NCBI RefSeq assembly: GCF_030272615.1
Contig: NC_081411.1
Location: 40,105,140-40,169,139 of the forward strand
Source of the DNA: Cryptomeria japonica
Lineage: Eukaryota; Streptophyta; Pinopsida; Cupressales; Cupressaceae
Direction: 5' to 3'
Length of the DNA stretch: 64,000 nt
The notes below the pieces were generated by a model. It ran no database searches and was not told where the DNA came from. It saw only the letters and a list, made by a program, of their open reading frames with translations. Below, piece by piece: positions 1 through 12,087 of the stretch. A program made the position numbers and the translations under genes. Each line of letters opens with the position of its first letter. Position 1 is the first letter of the stretch.

Positions 1-1689
1 AGCCTACAAACATGAAATAATATCCAAATCACTATCATGCGTTGGAGAAAATGGTCAACAAGGATCAAACTTGAATCATAAAGGAGAGTTGGATGTTGTG
101 TATCATTATTTAGCATAAATGGATAGATACATAATGTGAATGTGCAATGACTAGGATATATGCTAGGAAATTGAAAATATTTAGCATAAATGGATAGATA
201 CATAATAAAACGCTAACACAAAATTATAGATCTCTAAATGAGATGCAAAGAGGAAGATATTACTAAAATTTGAAGCTAGAAATGTCAGTAAATTGTGCTA
301 GGATCCTTAGACCTGGATGTGCTTTGATCAATGTAAACTTTAGAGTCTGGATCAAGATGCTTGGTATATCATTTCCTCATGAATTTAGTCAAAAATTTCA
401 ATTAGGCGTGTAAATCAAGATTGCGATAAGGTTTTTGCTTGCTCAATGTATGAAATGGTGTGTCTTGGTCTACTCTATGTAATTATGCGACCTTCATCTA
501 TTAGATCTATAACCTACACACATAGAAGAGGGATTTTTATTGTTGTATAGAGCCTTTCCAAATTCAAACCCCATGTTTGTGCTTCTATCTTAACAAAAAC
601 TGTGATGGTAAATAATTTAAAGAGCTTGCCCCTAGTAGGGCAGAGGCTATATCTAAAATGAAATGTTGAATTGATCATTAGGCTTGATAATGATGGTGAC
701 GAAATTATCTTTAGATAAGTACTTCAATTGTTGATACAATAACATGATAAATCATAACAAAATCCAACATGAAAAAATACTTGAAGATAAATTGTTATAT
801 CTTGATACTCCTTGTACTCAAATCTACTTTTGAATTAAGGAATTAAATTGTAATGATAGCTTGTAAATTATTATAATGTGAATGATAAATGAATTCCTTA
901 TATAATATTCTTAGGATATTTTCACATTTATTTTAAACTCCAATGGTCATATCAATATATCAGTATTAGATCACAAATGGCAGGAATTGATGCTTACAAA
1001 TATTAAAATTTAGGCCCCTTTTAGAGGGACTATGGTACTAGGTTCCATATTCCACTTGGGCTAGGGTGTTAGGTATTAATTCTAGTGAAAAAGGGATAAA
1101 AGAAAAGTTGTTGTAGCATGCATAGGCCCAAAACATTGGATCACATCACCTAATGACTATGTGACAACAATTTAGATGTGGTGAGGCCAAAATAGGCTCA
1201 AAATGATGCAAAAGGAATCACAACAAGGTCTAAAAAGGAGTGTGAAATTGTAAAGTGGTTATAGTTTATGATACTACAACAACCATCTTTGAGATATAAT
1301 TTATTGGGAAAACTTTTAATTTCATGAATTGCACCTACCCTCTTTGGCAACTTGTATCTAGATTATTCCATGGAGACATTTAGAGCCATATATGGATAAC
1401 ATCATTGCGATAGTTAATTTAAAAAAGATGGGAAGAAATTATATTAATTTTGGTTCCTAAGATGTCTGACAATGTGTGGGCTAAATCCAAAAAAAGGGCA
1501 TAAAGGGGATAAAAATATATATAAGTATAAACATCACTCTAAAACCATCAAAATAGAGATGAGTAAAGTGTTAGAATTATAGGAAAAATGGCATATGAAT
1601 AAGTGTAATTTAACAAAAAACTAATATTGATCCCTATATGTAAAAATCTTTTCATGATGATCTCGATTGTCTGTTTATTTCAGCTAACA
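1..1689. other. AT-rich spacer, no gene seen
   Basis: No reading frame here looks like a conserved protein. The one visible structure is a 29-bp direct repeat at 107-135 and 178-206 (core TTTAGCATAAATGGATAG), two copies 71 bp apart. The rest is AT-rich plant intergenic sequence. Confidence 0.5.
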
Positions 1690-2100
1690 TTATTACTAAT
1701 GATGCTTGGCTTATTGATTCAAGTTGCTCCTATCAGAAAACTCCTCACAACGAGTGGATTTCTCTATGCAAATCATAAAGGGGATATTTTTTCCTTGGTG
1801 ATAATAAAACAAAGAAGATTATTGATAAGAGATGTAAAGTCATGTTCCATTGATGAGAGGATTAACTCTTTTGATAATGTTTTTCATATTCTAGGACATT
1901 CAAGAAATTTGTTTTTATTATCTATTTTGCATAATTCTAGAATGCATTATATTTCACAAGTCTACTTGTAGGTTGGTAAGGGAGACTTTGGTGATAGCTA
2001 ATAGAACTCAAATAGGTAATTTTTATAAGCTACATGGATCCACTTTTTGTAACTCTACCAATGTAGTTGGCACTAAAATTGCACATATGTTGTCACATCA
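1690..2100 (+). pseudogene. Decayed Ty1/Copia protease and pre-integrase remnant
   Basis: Two plus-strand frames read as pieces of a Copia polyprotein. One contains WLIDSSCSYQKTPHNEW, which matches the Copia protease start (W-hydrophobic-D-S-G-C-S-H-M-T-P). The next, in another frame, contains FDNVFHILGHSRNLF, like the family segment L.NVLHIPGL.RNL. Further on, RLVRETLVIANRTQIGNFYKL resembles the pre-integrase zinc region ending in G-T-L-Y-K-L. Stops and frame changes separate the pieces, and no reverse transcriptase, integrase or LTR accompanies them. It is an old truncated insertion. Family assignment rests on motif resemblance read by eye. Confidence 0.6.
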
Positions 2101-2189
2101 TAGATAGGTCTCATAGGGAAAAAGGCCTTCATATGATTCTAAATAAAAACATTGGTGGACATTTTTTTTAATTATTCTATTATTCCTTT

Positions 2190-3110
2190 CAATTTTGTCC
2201 TCACTTCAACCCTCACCTAGGTGTTCGTTCCCTAAGGCTTGATTGAAGCCCTGATTCTACTAGACTATATATTTCACTCAAATTTTCATGATCTGCACTT
2301 TCCCAAGATCTTGGGCCTCTGATGTCTAGGACCAAGGTGCTCACATCCTAGTCCTCAAGTGCTCTCACCCTCTTCAAAAGGGCCCATTTGGTGCCTCACA
2401 ACAACAACATGATTTGAGTGGGAACCTAGATCCCATGTCGGCTTATGTCAGAAAATTAATTTGATTTTCCACTAGCATGTATAAAAGGAGATCTACCTAT
2501 CTCATTTAGACACTAATTTTGAATTTATAATCCACTCTTGAAATCCACCAAATTTAAGTGAGCAAGTAATCAGTCTTCTTTCAAGCATTGGAGAAAAATT
2601 AATTTTAAGATTCAAGCATTGGATATGGCATTCATGTTATGTTGTTTATGAAGAATATCTACATGAAACCCTAATTCCTTGTGAAGACAAATAAAACTTC
2701 ATTAAAATTTATATCATTAGTGTTTTAGACGTTTTCAGCATTTCCCTCAAACGGAAATCATTTACATTACAATACTTCATTTACATTTCAATTCTATTTC
2801 CTAGTTAATTCCAAAACTGGGGTTGGACCTAAGATAAACTCCTATTCCCAACCATTTTCCCTTCTCTACTGTGTGTAGGAACAACTACAAAGCTATTATT
2901 TTCAGGATCAATATTATTCACAAAGATGAATAGGTTCCCTTTTCGATGGCAAAAAGTTTGGAGGACTAGAGTGATGGACATTCCAGTCCTAACAATTTAG
3001 GTTGACCCTTTGGGAATAGATCCGAACATTCACTTATTGCTCATATGCAGGTTCGTGGCTCAATTTGATGACTGTAGCTCACTATTTATACATAATTGCT
3101 CCAGTTTACA
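2190..3110 (+). repeat. Divergent LTR fragment related to the LTRs at 9355 and 16151
   Basis: The part around 2770-2880 aligns by eye with 10015-10140 of the intact LTR. Shared features are a TTTACATTACAA stretch, then TTAATTCCAAAACTGGGGTT against TTAATTCCAAAACCGGGGTT, then a T-rich segment ending TGTGTAGG. Around 2310-2390 the words AGGACCAAGGTGCTC and CCTAGTCCTCAAGTGCTC resemble the GGACCATGG...CCCTGGTCC block of that LTR. This is probably an older member of the same family. Its ends are unclear and no TSD is visible. Confidence 0.45.
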
Positions 3111-3284
3111 CACATTTACCCTAATTTCAGCATTATTAATTAAATCAAGTTAATCTAAAGAGAAAGAAGAGGCACATGTAGAACCCTTGAAATCTGATAA
3201 AAAACTTTGTCATTTAGGCTTAGGGTAAATGTACAGAGTTGGGTCCCAATCCCGCGGAAGTCCACGGGTTGGGAAATGAGCCCG

Positions 3285-3545
3285 CTAGAAAATCGGGCAC
3301 CCGTTTAGCTTCGAGTGCCCGAGCCAACAAAAAACAGGCATCCGTTTAGCACCGGGTGCCCGAAGCTAAACGAACACCTGTTTATTTCAAATCGGGCACC
3401 CGATTTGAAAAAAACGGGCGTCTGTTTTTGAAATGTATTTATTTATTTTTTTAAACCATTTTCCCATCATTTTTACTGTTTGGAAAATGGGCAGGCGTTT
3501 CTGAGGAGAATGAGTACCCGTTTTTTTCACCTCAGCTAACGCCCT
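3285..3545. repeat. Left cluster of GC-rich palindromic motifs
   Basis: Repeated near-palindromes built on CGGGCACCCG stand out from AT-rich surroundings. Copies include 3290-3306, a nearly perfect one at 3389-3406 (AAATCGGGCACCCGATTT, 8-bp arms around CA), and weaker copies near 3312, 3335, 3351 and 3412. The same motif recurs 18 kb away, upstream of gene B (21761-21864). Clustered short motifs near element ends are typical of subterminal transposase-binding repeats in plant DNA transposons. That role is inferred here. Confidence 0.6.
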
Positions 3546-3559
3546 AGACCATTTTTACC

Positions 3560-6500
3560 TCCTTCTAGCTATTTAGCTTTATTTTTTATATTCTATTTTA
3601 TTTATTTTTATTGTTTTTCATAAAAAAATGTTAATGTATTGTTATTTTTTAATTTTTATGTTTTAAAGTTTGAAAATCATCTTTTATTTCATGTTTAAAA
3701 TAGTTTTCAGTTTTCAAATATTGATAAATTTAGTTTTTTTTGGTTTTCAGTCTATCATAATCAACAAAGGTATAATAGATCATCATTCATCTCAATGTAA
3801 CTACAAAATTACAAATCACCATAAGGCGATCCAACACATCATGGGTCCAAAGCAATCACAAAACATATATCAAACTAAGCAAAAACTAAACACTCAGGGG
3901 CATACAATGCAACAAATGAAGCATCTAGAATAAGATCAAAGTAAAACTAAAAGATTTACATTCAAAATGTAAATGGCAAAATCATACGCACGCGACCAAA
4001 TCCACATCAAGAATGAAGAATGCAAATGAATAAAAGGGATTGGCATTAGAGGAGCATAGAATATAGTGAGGGAAATGTTGAGGAGCCCCTAAATTTTATC
4101 CATGTCATTGTGTTTAGGTGACCTCTCAAGGTTATGCACCATCATTGTGTCATAATGTGTCAAAAATATATTGGTTAGAGTATTGAACTAAGGCCTATAC
4201 AAGTATGGTGGAAGACCGTTGAGGGTAGTATTAGTGTTGGTCTTAATGATAACAACTAATAATTAAGACCTCATGTATAGGGCATGGTGGCCCATTTTTT
4301 TGCATGATCAAGAGGATTGGCTATGATTAGAAATGGGTCATTGTAGATAGTGTAGGAATTGTCTAGGCTACAAGTGGATATCAACTAATACAATCACTAC
4401 ATCATTATGTTTTCATACATGTCAATATAAGGGTAGGCCATGAAAGTGTATGTTATAATTATTTGGTTTATCTTATACCAATTTGTAATAAAATGTAATT
4501 TGTTATACCAATATCTATCACTAGGCAATAATCACCTTGTAATTCTTTAGTGCATAATTTGCACAATAGTGGGAATATATAATTATTTTAGATGAAATAG
4601 AATTATTATCAATTGTGAAGTATCATGTTTATAATCCATCACATGTTACTAAGAATTATGAATAAGCTCCCAACTACCTATGATGCTTGAGACAAGTATG
4701 GAGGTAGGTAACATCAAATTTTTTTTATCTAAGAGGGGTTTTTCTTCAACCTAATTATGTTCATTATTAATGTAGGCTTATGAAAATGGATCTTAAGACT
4801 CCTTTTAATTATGGACATGAAAATTGTTAAGGGAGAATGAAGGTAGGGTTGTCTAAGAAATGTTTGTTGATTTCTCGAAAGGATTGGACTTAGTGACCTA
4901 CTTGCCTCAAATGGAAAGCAAGAAAGTATGAATAGAAGGTGTACATCAAGAGTTTGAGGTATTGCAATCTTAGTAAAGTGTTGGTTGGTTTTGAAAATGC
5001 ACATGAAAATAGTAGATTGTGTGTTGGAAGTGAATGTATTATATTATGTGAAAGCATTAATTGAAATAGTAAAAAAAGAACCAAAAAGAAGGGAGAGTTG
5101 AGGGTGGTGTCTATATAGGGTAGATGAGTTATGTATTCTAATATATGACAAATTTTCTTGGATAGGTTTCATTATAAACCCCACTAAATTACTTAAAAAT
5201 TTACACGTCTATATAAATTTATTTTTCCAAGCATATATTAAATTAAAAAACTGATTATATATTTATATGTGTATGTATCATTTTACATTTAGAATGAATT
5301 GGTTCTAAATTTTTTATGATAATTGCTTGTATTTCATTACCAAATGTTTATTCTAATTGATATAATTGATGTACATAATTAAAATATATTTTGAAAATTA
5401 TTTAATATGTAAATAAAAGTTGATCTTAAGTAAATAAATTATTTAATATGATTTAATGAATTTCCTCTTAAGTATCACCATCGAAGGGTATGTGATCTTC
5501 ATCTAAAAAGGGAATGAAACAATCTACAATAGGATCCTCTAGGAATGGAGAGATATGAGGGTCTCCATGGATCTCCTAAAGTCTATTCCAAAGTGTGTGG
5601 GGGAAATCAATATCCAATGCAATACACATAGAATCATGATCTTGATACTAGATCAAATCACTCCTACATGGTCAATGATGTTACACCAAGATTATATGTT
5701 TTCTAGTGTTTCTAGTTTAGGTATGACTCCATACATAAAAGGAAAATGATTAAACCACCTAGAACTTATGAAGATACCATTTTACAAAAGAATCATAGTT
5801 ATCCCTTTCTAATTTTACCACAAAAGGATGAATAGAGAAACCTATGATGCCTCCTCATGTTTGTAATTGTAATTGTAAATTTTCAAGTTTGTAATTTAAA
5901 ATTAGAAATGGAACACTCACATTGACAAACAAAAGGAACTAGTTTAATTATAATAGTAAAGAGATTTGATATTATTTTTATATTTCCCAAATTGATTGAG
6001 CATAATGATTTTATAAAATTTAAAATAATTATATGCTTGGTTTTAGATCACCTCCTTTGACTTTACAAGTCATGGAAGATCTTCTAAAGCCCAAATGCAC
6101 CTTCAACTTTAAAAAACTATGTAGTTTTATGATCAACCCTTCATATATCTTGTCGAACATTGATGAAGTGAGCTTCTAAAAATAAGAATAACCAATACAT
6201 ATGCTCTACTAAAAAGATCATAATCCTAAAAAATCCGTAAGGATTGGAATAGTAATTCCAATTTTTAAGAGCATTCTATTGGAAAGGAATGGATAGAAAT
6301 GCAACTAAACACTCTCAATGGATTAATCATAGTTAGAGGAATCGACTAGGATCAATTCATGAAGAAATAACTCTTATCTTAAAATTAATAGATGTCAAAA
6401 GCAAGGAAAATAAAATCTAGGGGTAAAAATCTTGAGACATTTAGCTAGCTTAACATGAAAAGAACATAAAAATTTTCCACAACTTAAGTAGGTAAAAAAG

Positions 6501-6950
6501 AAGCTACAAAAATCACTTTTATAATTTTTTTAAGGAGAATCTCGCAATGAGCCTTCACCCATTAGACTTGAATCAATTTTCCTTTTTAGTGAAATTATCG
6601 CTAGTGAGGGGGATTTAAAATTGTAAGACAAAATAGACTTCTTATATTTTGTTCTCTTTATTAACACAAGTGAAGATAGTCAAATATTAATGACACCTTT
6701 CATTAAGGACGAGATGAATTTGGATTCATTTTAAGTGAAATTAAACAAAGCCCAAAGGCCTAATGAGTTTCATGTTTCCTTGTTGGTATACCATTGTGGT
6801 GGCTTGTAGTGAAGCCTAAAGAATCAAAAGGTTACTGAAACAACTCAATTGTATATTTATTACATTAATCCCGAATAATTCTTCCCTTAAACGTCTTTTA
6901 TAAATTTTCGATTAATCTCTGTTTGTAACAATCTATATAAAATCCTATAA
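3560..6950. other. AT-rich spacer, no gene supported
   Basis: Only short ORFs without recognisable motifs occur. If the region belongs to the proposed DNA transposon it would be the 5' flank or a long intron of gene A, because the first visible exon of gene A opens at a splice-acceptor-like site. No promoter or upstream exon could be recognised. Confidence 0.4.
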
Positions 6951-6954
6951 AAGT

Positions 6955-7125
6955 AATTGAAAATTTAATGTTTGTAATTGTAATTGAAAATTTAATGTTT
7001 GTAATTGTAATTGAAAATTTTAAGTTTGTAATTGTAAATTTTCATGTTTGTAATTGTAATTGTAAATTTTCAAGTTTGTAAATTTTCATGTTTGTAATTG
7101 TAATTGTAAATTTTCATGTTTGTAT
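6955..7125. repeat. Tandem TTTGTAATTGTAATTG-type simple repeat
   Basis: Imperfect repeats of TTTGTAATTGTAATTG followed by AAATTTT run up to the first visible exon of gene A. A short isolated copy lies near 5860-5890. This is a low-complexity array, probably intronic to gene A or just upstream of it. Confidence 0.75.
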
Positions 7126-7146
7126 ATATATGCAGATTATTTTCAC

Positions 7147-8667
7147 ATGATGAATGAGTTTGAGATATATGAGCTATTAGGTATAGTACCACCTCCACCT
7201 CCACCCCCTCCACCTCCACCTCCACCAGAGCAGTTGCAACAGACAATTAGGACAAATATTGATGCTCTGATTAGAGATATTCACACTATTAGGCATGAGC
7301 CTCATCCACCCCCTCAGTTGTTAAGCCTTGCAGATAGTATGCAAGGCATTGTATAGTCTGTGCAAGCATTAGATAGCGAGTTAGATAGCTATCGTAGCTG
7401 GTGTGAGGGATTGCATGCATTTTACACAGATGGCCTCACATACAAACAAGTTAATGATTTAAAAATAACAAAAATAGACTTGAAAAAATATTTTGTGAAC
7501 CCTAAGACGGGTGAAGAGATAGATCCAAAGAAGCCACGAATCTCTATTCGATGGTGTAGGCACCCGGGCATTGCTAGCCACTTTTGGGAGAGGTGGTGGA
7601 TGGTCTTTGACCATCCACCACACTCCAATCATGAGGTCCCAATGTATTTTTTGAAGAAATTGTGGGTGGAATTTGAATTGGGAAAAAAGCCCAATTACTT
7701 TGATATTAGATCTTTTCAGGGGGTTGGGAGAGGCATGCCCCAGGAGAGGCTAGGAGCAAAATTGAGCGACAGGGTTAGAAACCGTGTGTGCGATGATTCA
7801 TTGGTTCCTCTTCCATCACCAGTTGTTCCAGCACCTTCCCATCATCGAGCAGTGGATTTTGCTCTAGGTTCATTGAGTGTCCTGTTAGGCAATTTGGTAT
7901 AGCAGTTGCGGGAGGTGAGGGCTGCCCTCTGCTTAGCACATGTTTGCACGAGTTGTGGGGATGTATGTAGGGGTCCATAGAGTGAGGCTGCCCCTGGAGG
8001 AGATGATGATTTTGATGATACTGATGCTGCCGATGGTGGTTATGATGATGCCGAGGAGGCTACACATGCTGATGCCATCTCTTCATATGTTGATCTCTTG
8101 TGGGCAGACGATGATCAACCTAGAGAGGTACAAATTTATTTGTATAATTTACAGTGCAATATTAAATTCCTTATATATACACATATGAACCATAAAATGA
8201 GTTAATTTTCTCTAAACAGAGGATGGATCACACCAAATCATTGAGGAACTGACAACATGTTACCTCAATACCTAGAGATGTTGGTGCCCCATTTACGGTA
8301 TGCACTTTCATCTAGATAGATTGTATTGATATGTACATTTAAAATAAACAATAAATTTTTTAATGTAATGATTTACATATGATATGTTTTTTCAATTTTG
8401 TAGGGTGCTTCATGTAGCACTGAGGTGGGTACTTCTTCACGGCACCCATGGACCACTGAGGCTCAACCTCATATACCACTAGTATGTTTTTCATCCATTA
8501 ATTTGAAGTGTTTACATGCTTACTAATTTAAGTACAACTTTGATTCATGTTCGTTATTTTTTGCAATTGTAGGCTTCTAGATCATTTGATGGCGCATCAC
8601 ATGTATGCCTTCGACCATCAGTTACTTTCCTTGCATCACATGTATGCTTTTTTGTGATAATCTTGTA

Positions 8668-8703
<36 letters not shown>

Positions 8704-9242
8704 TTTAAAATTTATATATATACTTTATAATTTATATATATATATATATACAAGTTTGATTCATGCTTTATATATGTTGTTCAGGTCCACACCACTACCA
8801 ATATTGGTACGACTATGGGGTTGAGCCAGATGCAACCATCGACATTATCATTTGAGGCACGATGATTACAAAAATAATTTCTAATTTGTTTATACTGTGT
8901 ACCTAGCTTTTATATGGATTATCAAAATTGATATACAATGTTTTTTTTTTGCAGGACTTGGCTACGACCACTTTTCTTGTTCATGATAGTGGACCTCCAC
9001 GTATCAGTGAGGGCATTGTCGAGCACGGTCGTATGGTAATTTATTTAAAAAAATTTAGTATTTAATTACTTTATAAGTGAATTATGCAAGTAACTTCTTC
9101 TCATGTAAAATATTTTAATAATGCACAAGAGGGTGCAGACACTGATATTGCATAGACACAGGATGGTGCATCTCAGGACCACATGCAGCAAGATGATTCA
9201 TCTCAACCACCTTCACATGGAGTGAAGAGGACTGCAGATTAG
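7147..9242 (+). pseudogene. Gene A: multi-exon proline-rich protein gene, probably second gene of a DNA transposon
   Basis: I do not recognise the protein. Exons by splice signals and frame are 7136-8127, 8220-8297, 8404-8481, 8573-8641, 8785-8856, 8955-9035 and 9132-9242. The start at 7147/7150 is a guess; an AG acceptor at 7135 suggests earlier exons. The first exon has a run of 13 prolines, a Trp-rich basic segment (FWERWWMVFDHPP) and an acidic Asp/Gly/Ala-rich end. The last exon is Gln/Asp/Ser-rich and ends in a basic tail. Every junction falls in phase 0 and internal exons are 69-81 bp. Donor sites are GT except the fifth exon (GC). Five in-frame stops interrupt it: 7354, 7900, 7978 and 9153 (TAG), 8250 (TGA). 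The gene faces gene B. Confidence 0.5.
8671..8702. repeat. (TA)n microsatellite inside a gene A intron
   Basis: An uninterrupted TA run, with further TATATA stretches to about 8750, lies in the intron between the exons ending at 8641 and starting at 8785. Confidence 0.9.
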
Positions 9243-9354
9243 ATGCACGCGAGTTCTTAGATTGTATATTTTCGATCATGTCATGTTATTGTATTGTGGA
9301 CTTTTTATGATGACACTTGTTATGTTATCCCAGGACTTGTTATTATGTGATTAT

Positions 9355-10610
9355 TGTAGCATCCTAAAATTGTGACACTTGCAATTTTGACTGCATTTTG
9401 GTCTTCACGATGGCGGCGCAACGTTGAACCTGAATGGAGACCTTGAAACCTATTTACGACATCAAAAACTGCATCTTTCTGCACCTTGGCCTAATCCTCC
9501 TTGCACCCTACTGTCCCGGGAGGTGGGACCATGGTGCTCAGCGCCCTGGTCCCTCAGGACCATGGTGCCTAGTGCCCTGGTCCCTCAGGACCATGGCACC
9601 TAGTGCCCTAGTCCCTAGCCCTATTTTGGGCCCGGTCTCTTGTTGGGCATCGGGTCTTCAAGTTTGCAAATTGGAAAATTATGTTTCTAGGTCGGCCTAA
9701 GGTCGGAAATTAGTCTCTTAACCCTAATTGACAAGTATATAAACTACATTTTCTCTCCCAGAAAAGGAGAGGAAAACATATGTGTGCAAAAGGCGGAAGC
9801 AATATTCAAACATTCAAACATTCAAGCATTCAAGCATTCCTTCAAGCAATTGAGCATTCTAGGTCTCCATTCAAGGCTAGGTGTTGCATTCAAGACAAGG
9901 GTTCAACCATTGAAGAGGAGATCACTCACAACTTACAACATACAACATACAACATCATTATACCTTCGCATGTAAGAATACAAACATTCTTACAACAAGG
10001 TATCAGTACTTGTTTACATTACAAACATTTACATTTACAGCATTCTCATTTCTTGGTTAATTCCAAAACCGGGGTTTGACCTAAAGGCAAACCCCTAATC
10101 CCTAACCCCCCAATCGTCCTCTCTTTTCTATGTGTAGGTTGCAGGTACGCGGTTGTAATTGAAGATCTGGAATCCTTGTGCAGAGACGAACAGATCCCCC
10201 TTTGTTTCGCGGATTTTTCGGAGGATCATGTGCACTCCGAGCGCCATCGTCCTGTCAACTTTCGCTCAAATTTGTAGGACAGCACCGTCTCGACATTTTA
10301 CTGCTAATTTCAGGTCCGCAGCTTCATCCCATGTTTCTATTTCCGTCTGCAAGCTAATCTTTCTTACTTTACACACACTCCTAGTTCAATCTTTCTATCT
10401 ACATTCTTTACAAAGGAGGGTATCCTTGCTGTCTCAACCCTTGAATCTCATCTAGAATTCAGTCTTGCATTGTGTGGGATTGGATCTTGTGAGTTTCAAC
10501 CCCTCCTTTGAATGTAAAGTCTTTCCTAAGTGAAAACCGTCAACCCTAGTGACCTCCTTTCTCTTTCCTTGGAGTGGGGGAACACCTAGGGTTCGATTTT
10601 CCACTTTACA
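9355..10610 (+). repeat. 5' LTR of the gag-only element
   Basis: A 1256-bp LTR with TG...CA ends. Around 9525-9620 it has three tandem copies of a 31-bp unit containing GGACCATGG and CCCTGGTCC; the 3' LTR has four. Immediately downstream TTTTGGTGAACCCAATGTG occupies the primer-binding position. It is not the usual initiator-Met site and I could not assign the tRNA. Confidence 0.9.
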
Positions 10611-12087
10611 TTTTGGTGAACCCAATGTGAACATCCTAATTCTGATTATTCATGGTTAGATCTGAAAAAAAAAAAAAAAATTGGTTTCCTTAATTACATT
10701 TCCATGTTTGATCTTTTGCAAATTTTAGAGGTTAATTGCATAAAAACCCTAAATTTTCTTTTTAGTAATTGAGCTTGTGAAATGTTTAATTGTTAATGCT
10801 TGTTTCAGATCTGCCCTTCTATTGCAAATTGTCAATTCATATTTGTGCTTTAATTCTAAAAATTAAGTGGTTAAGTGTCAAAACCCTAATTTTTAAAACC
10901 CTCTTGATTCAACCTTTGATCGATGATTTCACTGATCAAAACACCTCCAAATCGGCTGTAACTTTGGATTCCGCAACAAAATCATAATATCTCTCATCCC
11001 TGAAAATTTCAAAAAAAGTTGCGAGGACCGTGTGCACCCCGAGCGCCATCATCCCCGACATTTTTTCTGAAATTTCGAGAGCCAGATCTTACTGTATTTT
11101 TCTGCTAGAATCCAGAATCTTGGCTGATTTCATCAATTCTAACACTTTCAAAATTAAAGTCAAAGTTGGTCTAGTGATTGCTTGGATTAAGGCTTCTAAT
11201 CATTCAAAAATTGTTGAAATTGAAATTCTGTGTTAAAATTGTATTTCTTACTGTCCTAAATCTGAGAAGTGTGTTGGCATTTATTCGAAGTTTCAGTGCT
11301 TTATTCAAATTTTTGCAGTTTGTGACTTTTGAAATTAAGTGTTTAATTGCAATAACTTTGATTTCCGCTTCCAAAATTGAATTTTGCGTGAAATTGAATC
11401 AATTGTTAAATTTCAAAGCTTGCATTGCCTTTAGTATTCCCTCTAAAACCATAAAATTCAAAATTTCAATTTCCCTCTCCTTTTCAAAATTCAAATTTTG
11501 CATTTTTCAACAATCTTGGTAGGATTCAATTTTGAGATTGCAACTTTAATTTGGCCTATCTACAGATCGTAAAATCACTCAATTTTTTCAGATTAGCTTT
11601 AAAATCATCATAACTTTCATCCCTAAAAATTTTGAAAAAAGTTGCGAAGACCGTGTGCACTCCGTTCGCCACGGTCCCTGACATTTTTTCTGAAATTTCG
11701 GGAGATTGTCATGATTGCATTTAACAGCTTAAATCTAGGAGATTGGCTGATTTTAGTGAAATTTGCTACCTCTAAATTTGAAAATAAATTCAAAATTCAA
11801 GATTTCAATTTTCAAGATAACAATTAAAATTAAGTGCCACCCCCCCCTTGGCCCTAATTTTCAATTGTGCCTACCTTTCTTGGAAGTTGTGTTTCACTAT
11901 TCTTTCACAAAGTTCAAATTGGATAATCATTATCTCATTGTTCAATTTTGCCAACTTTATTTCTCAAAATTCAAAATATTCTCTCTCTCTCTAGTGCATG
12001 AGTTTTACAATAGTAAGCCCTACTTACACTATTCTCGTTAGACGAAGCCTTAGAATTAAGTCTTTCCAAGGTTTAATTACCGAGGAG
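10611..12087 (+). other. Leader of the gag-only element with an internal direct repeat
   Basis: About 1.4 kb of untranslated leader between the LTR and the gag start. It carries an 18-A homopolymer near 10663. An about 88-bp direct repeat lies at 10990-11078 and 11610-11700, each holding GACCGTGTGCAC and CATTTTTTCTGAAATTTCG. A shorter version, GTGCACTCCGAGCGCC, occurs in the LTR near 10229. Small ORFs here have no recognisable content. Packaging or translational roles are possible but not shown. Confidence 0.6.

Noticed and set aside
3670-5004. Short ORFs as upstream exons of gene A
   Set aside because: No splice-compatible frame or motif links them with the exon at 7136; AT-rich chance frames explain them.
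7360-7902. 180-residue ORF read as a separate gene
   Set aside because: It is in frame with the preceding and following ORFs, separated only by single TAG codons, so it is part of gene A.
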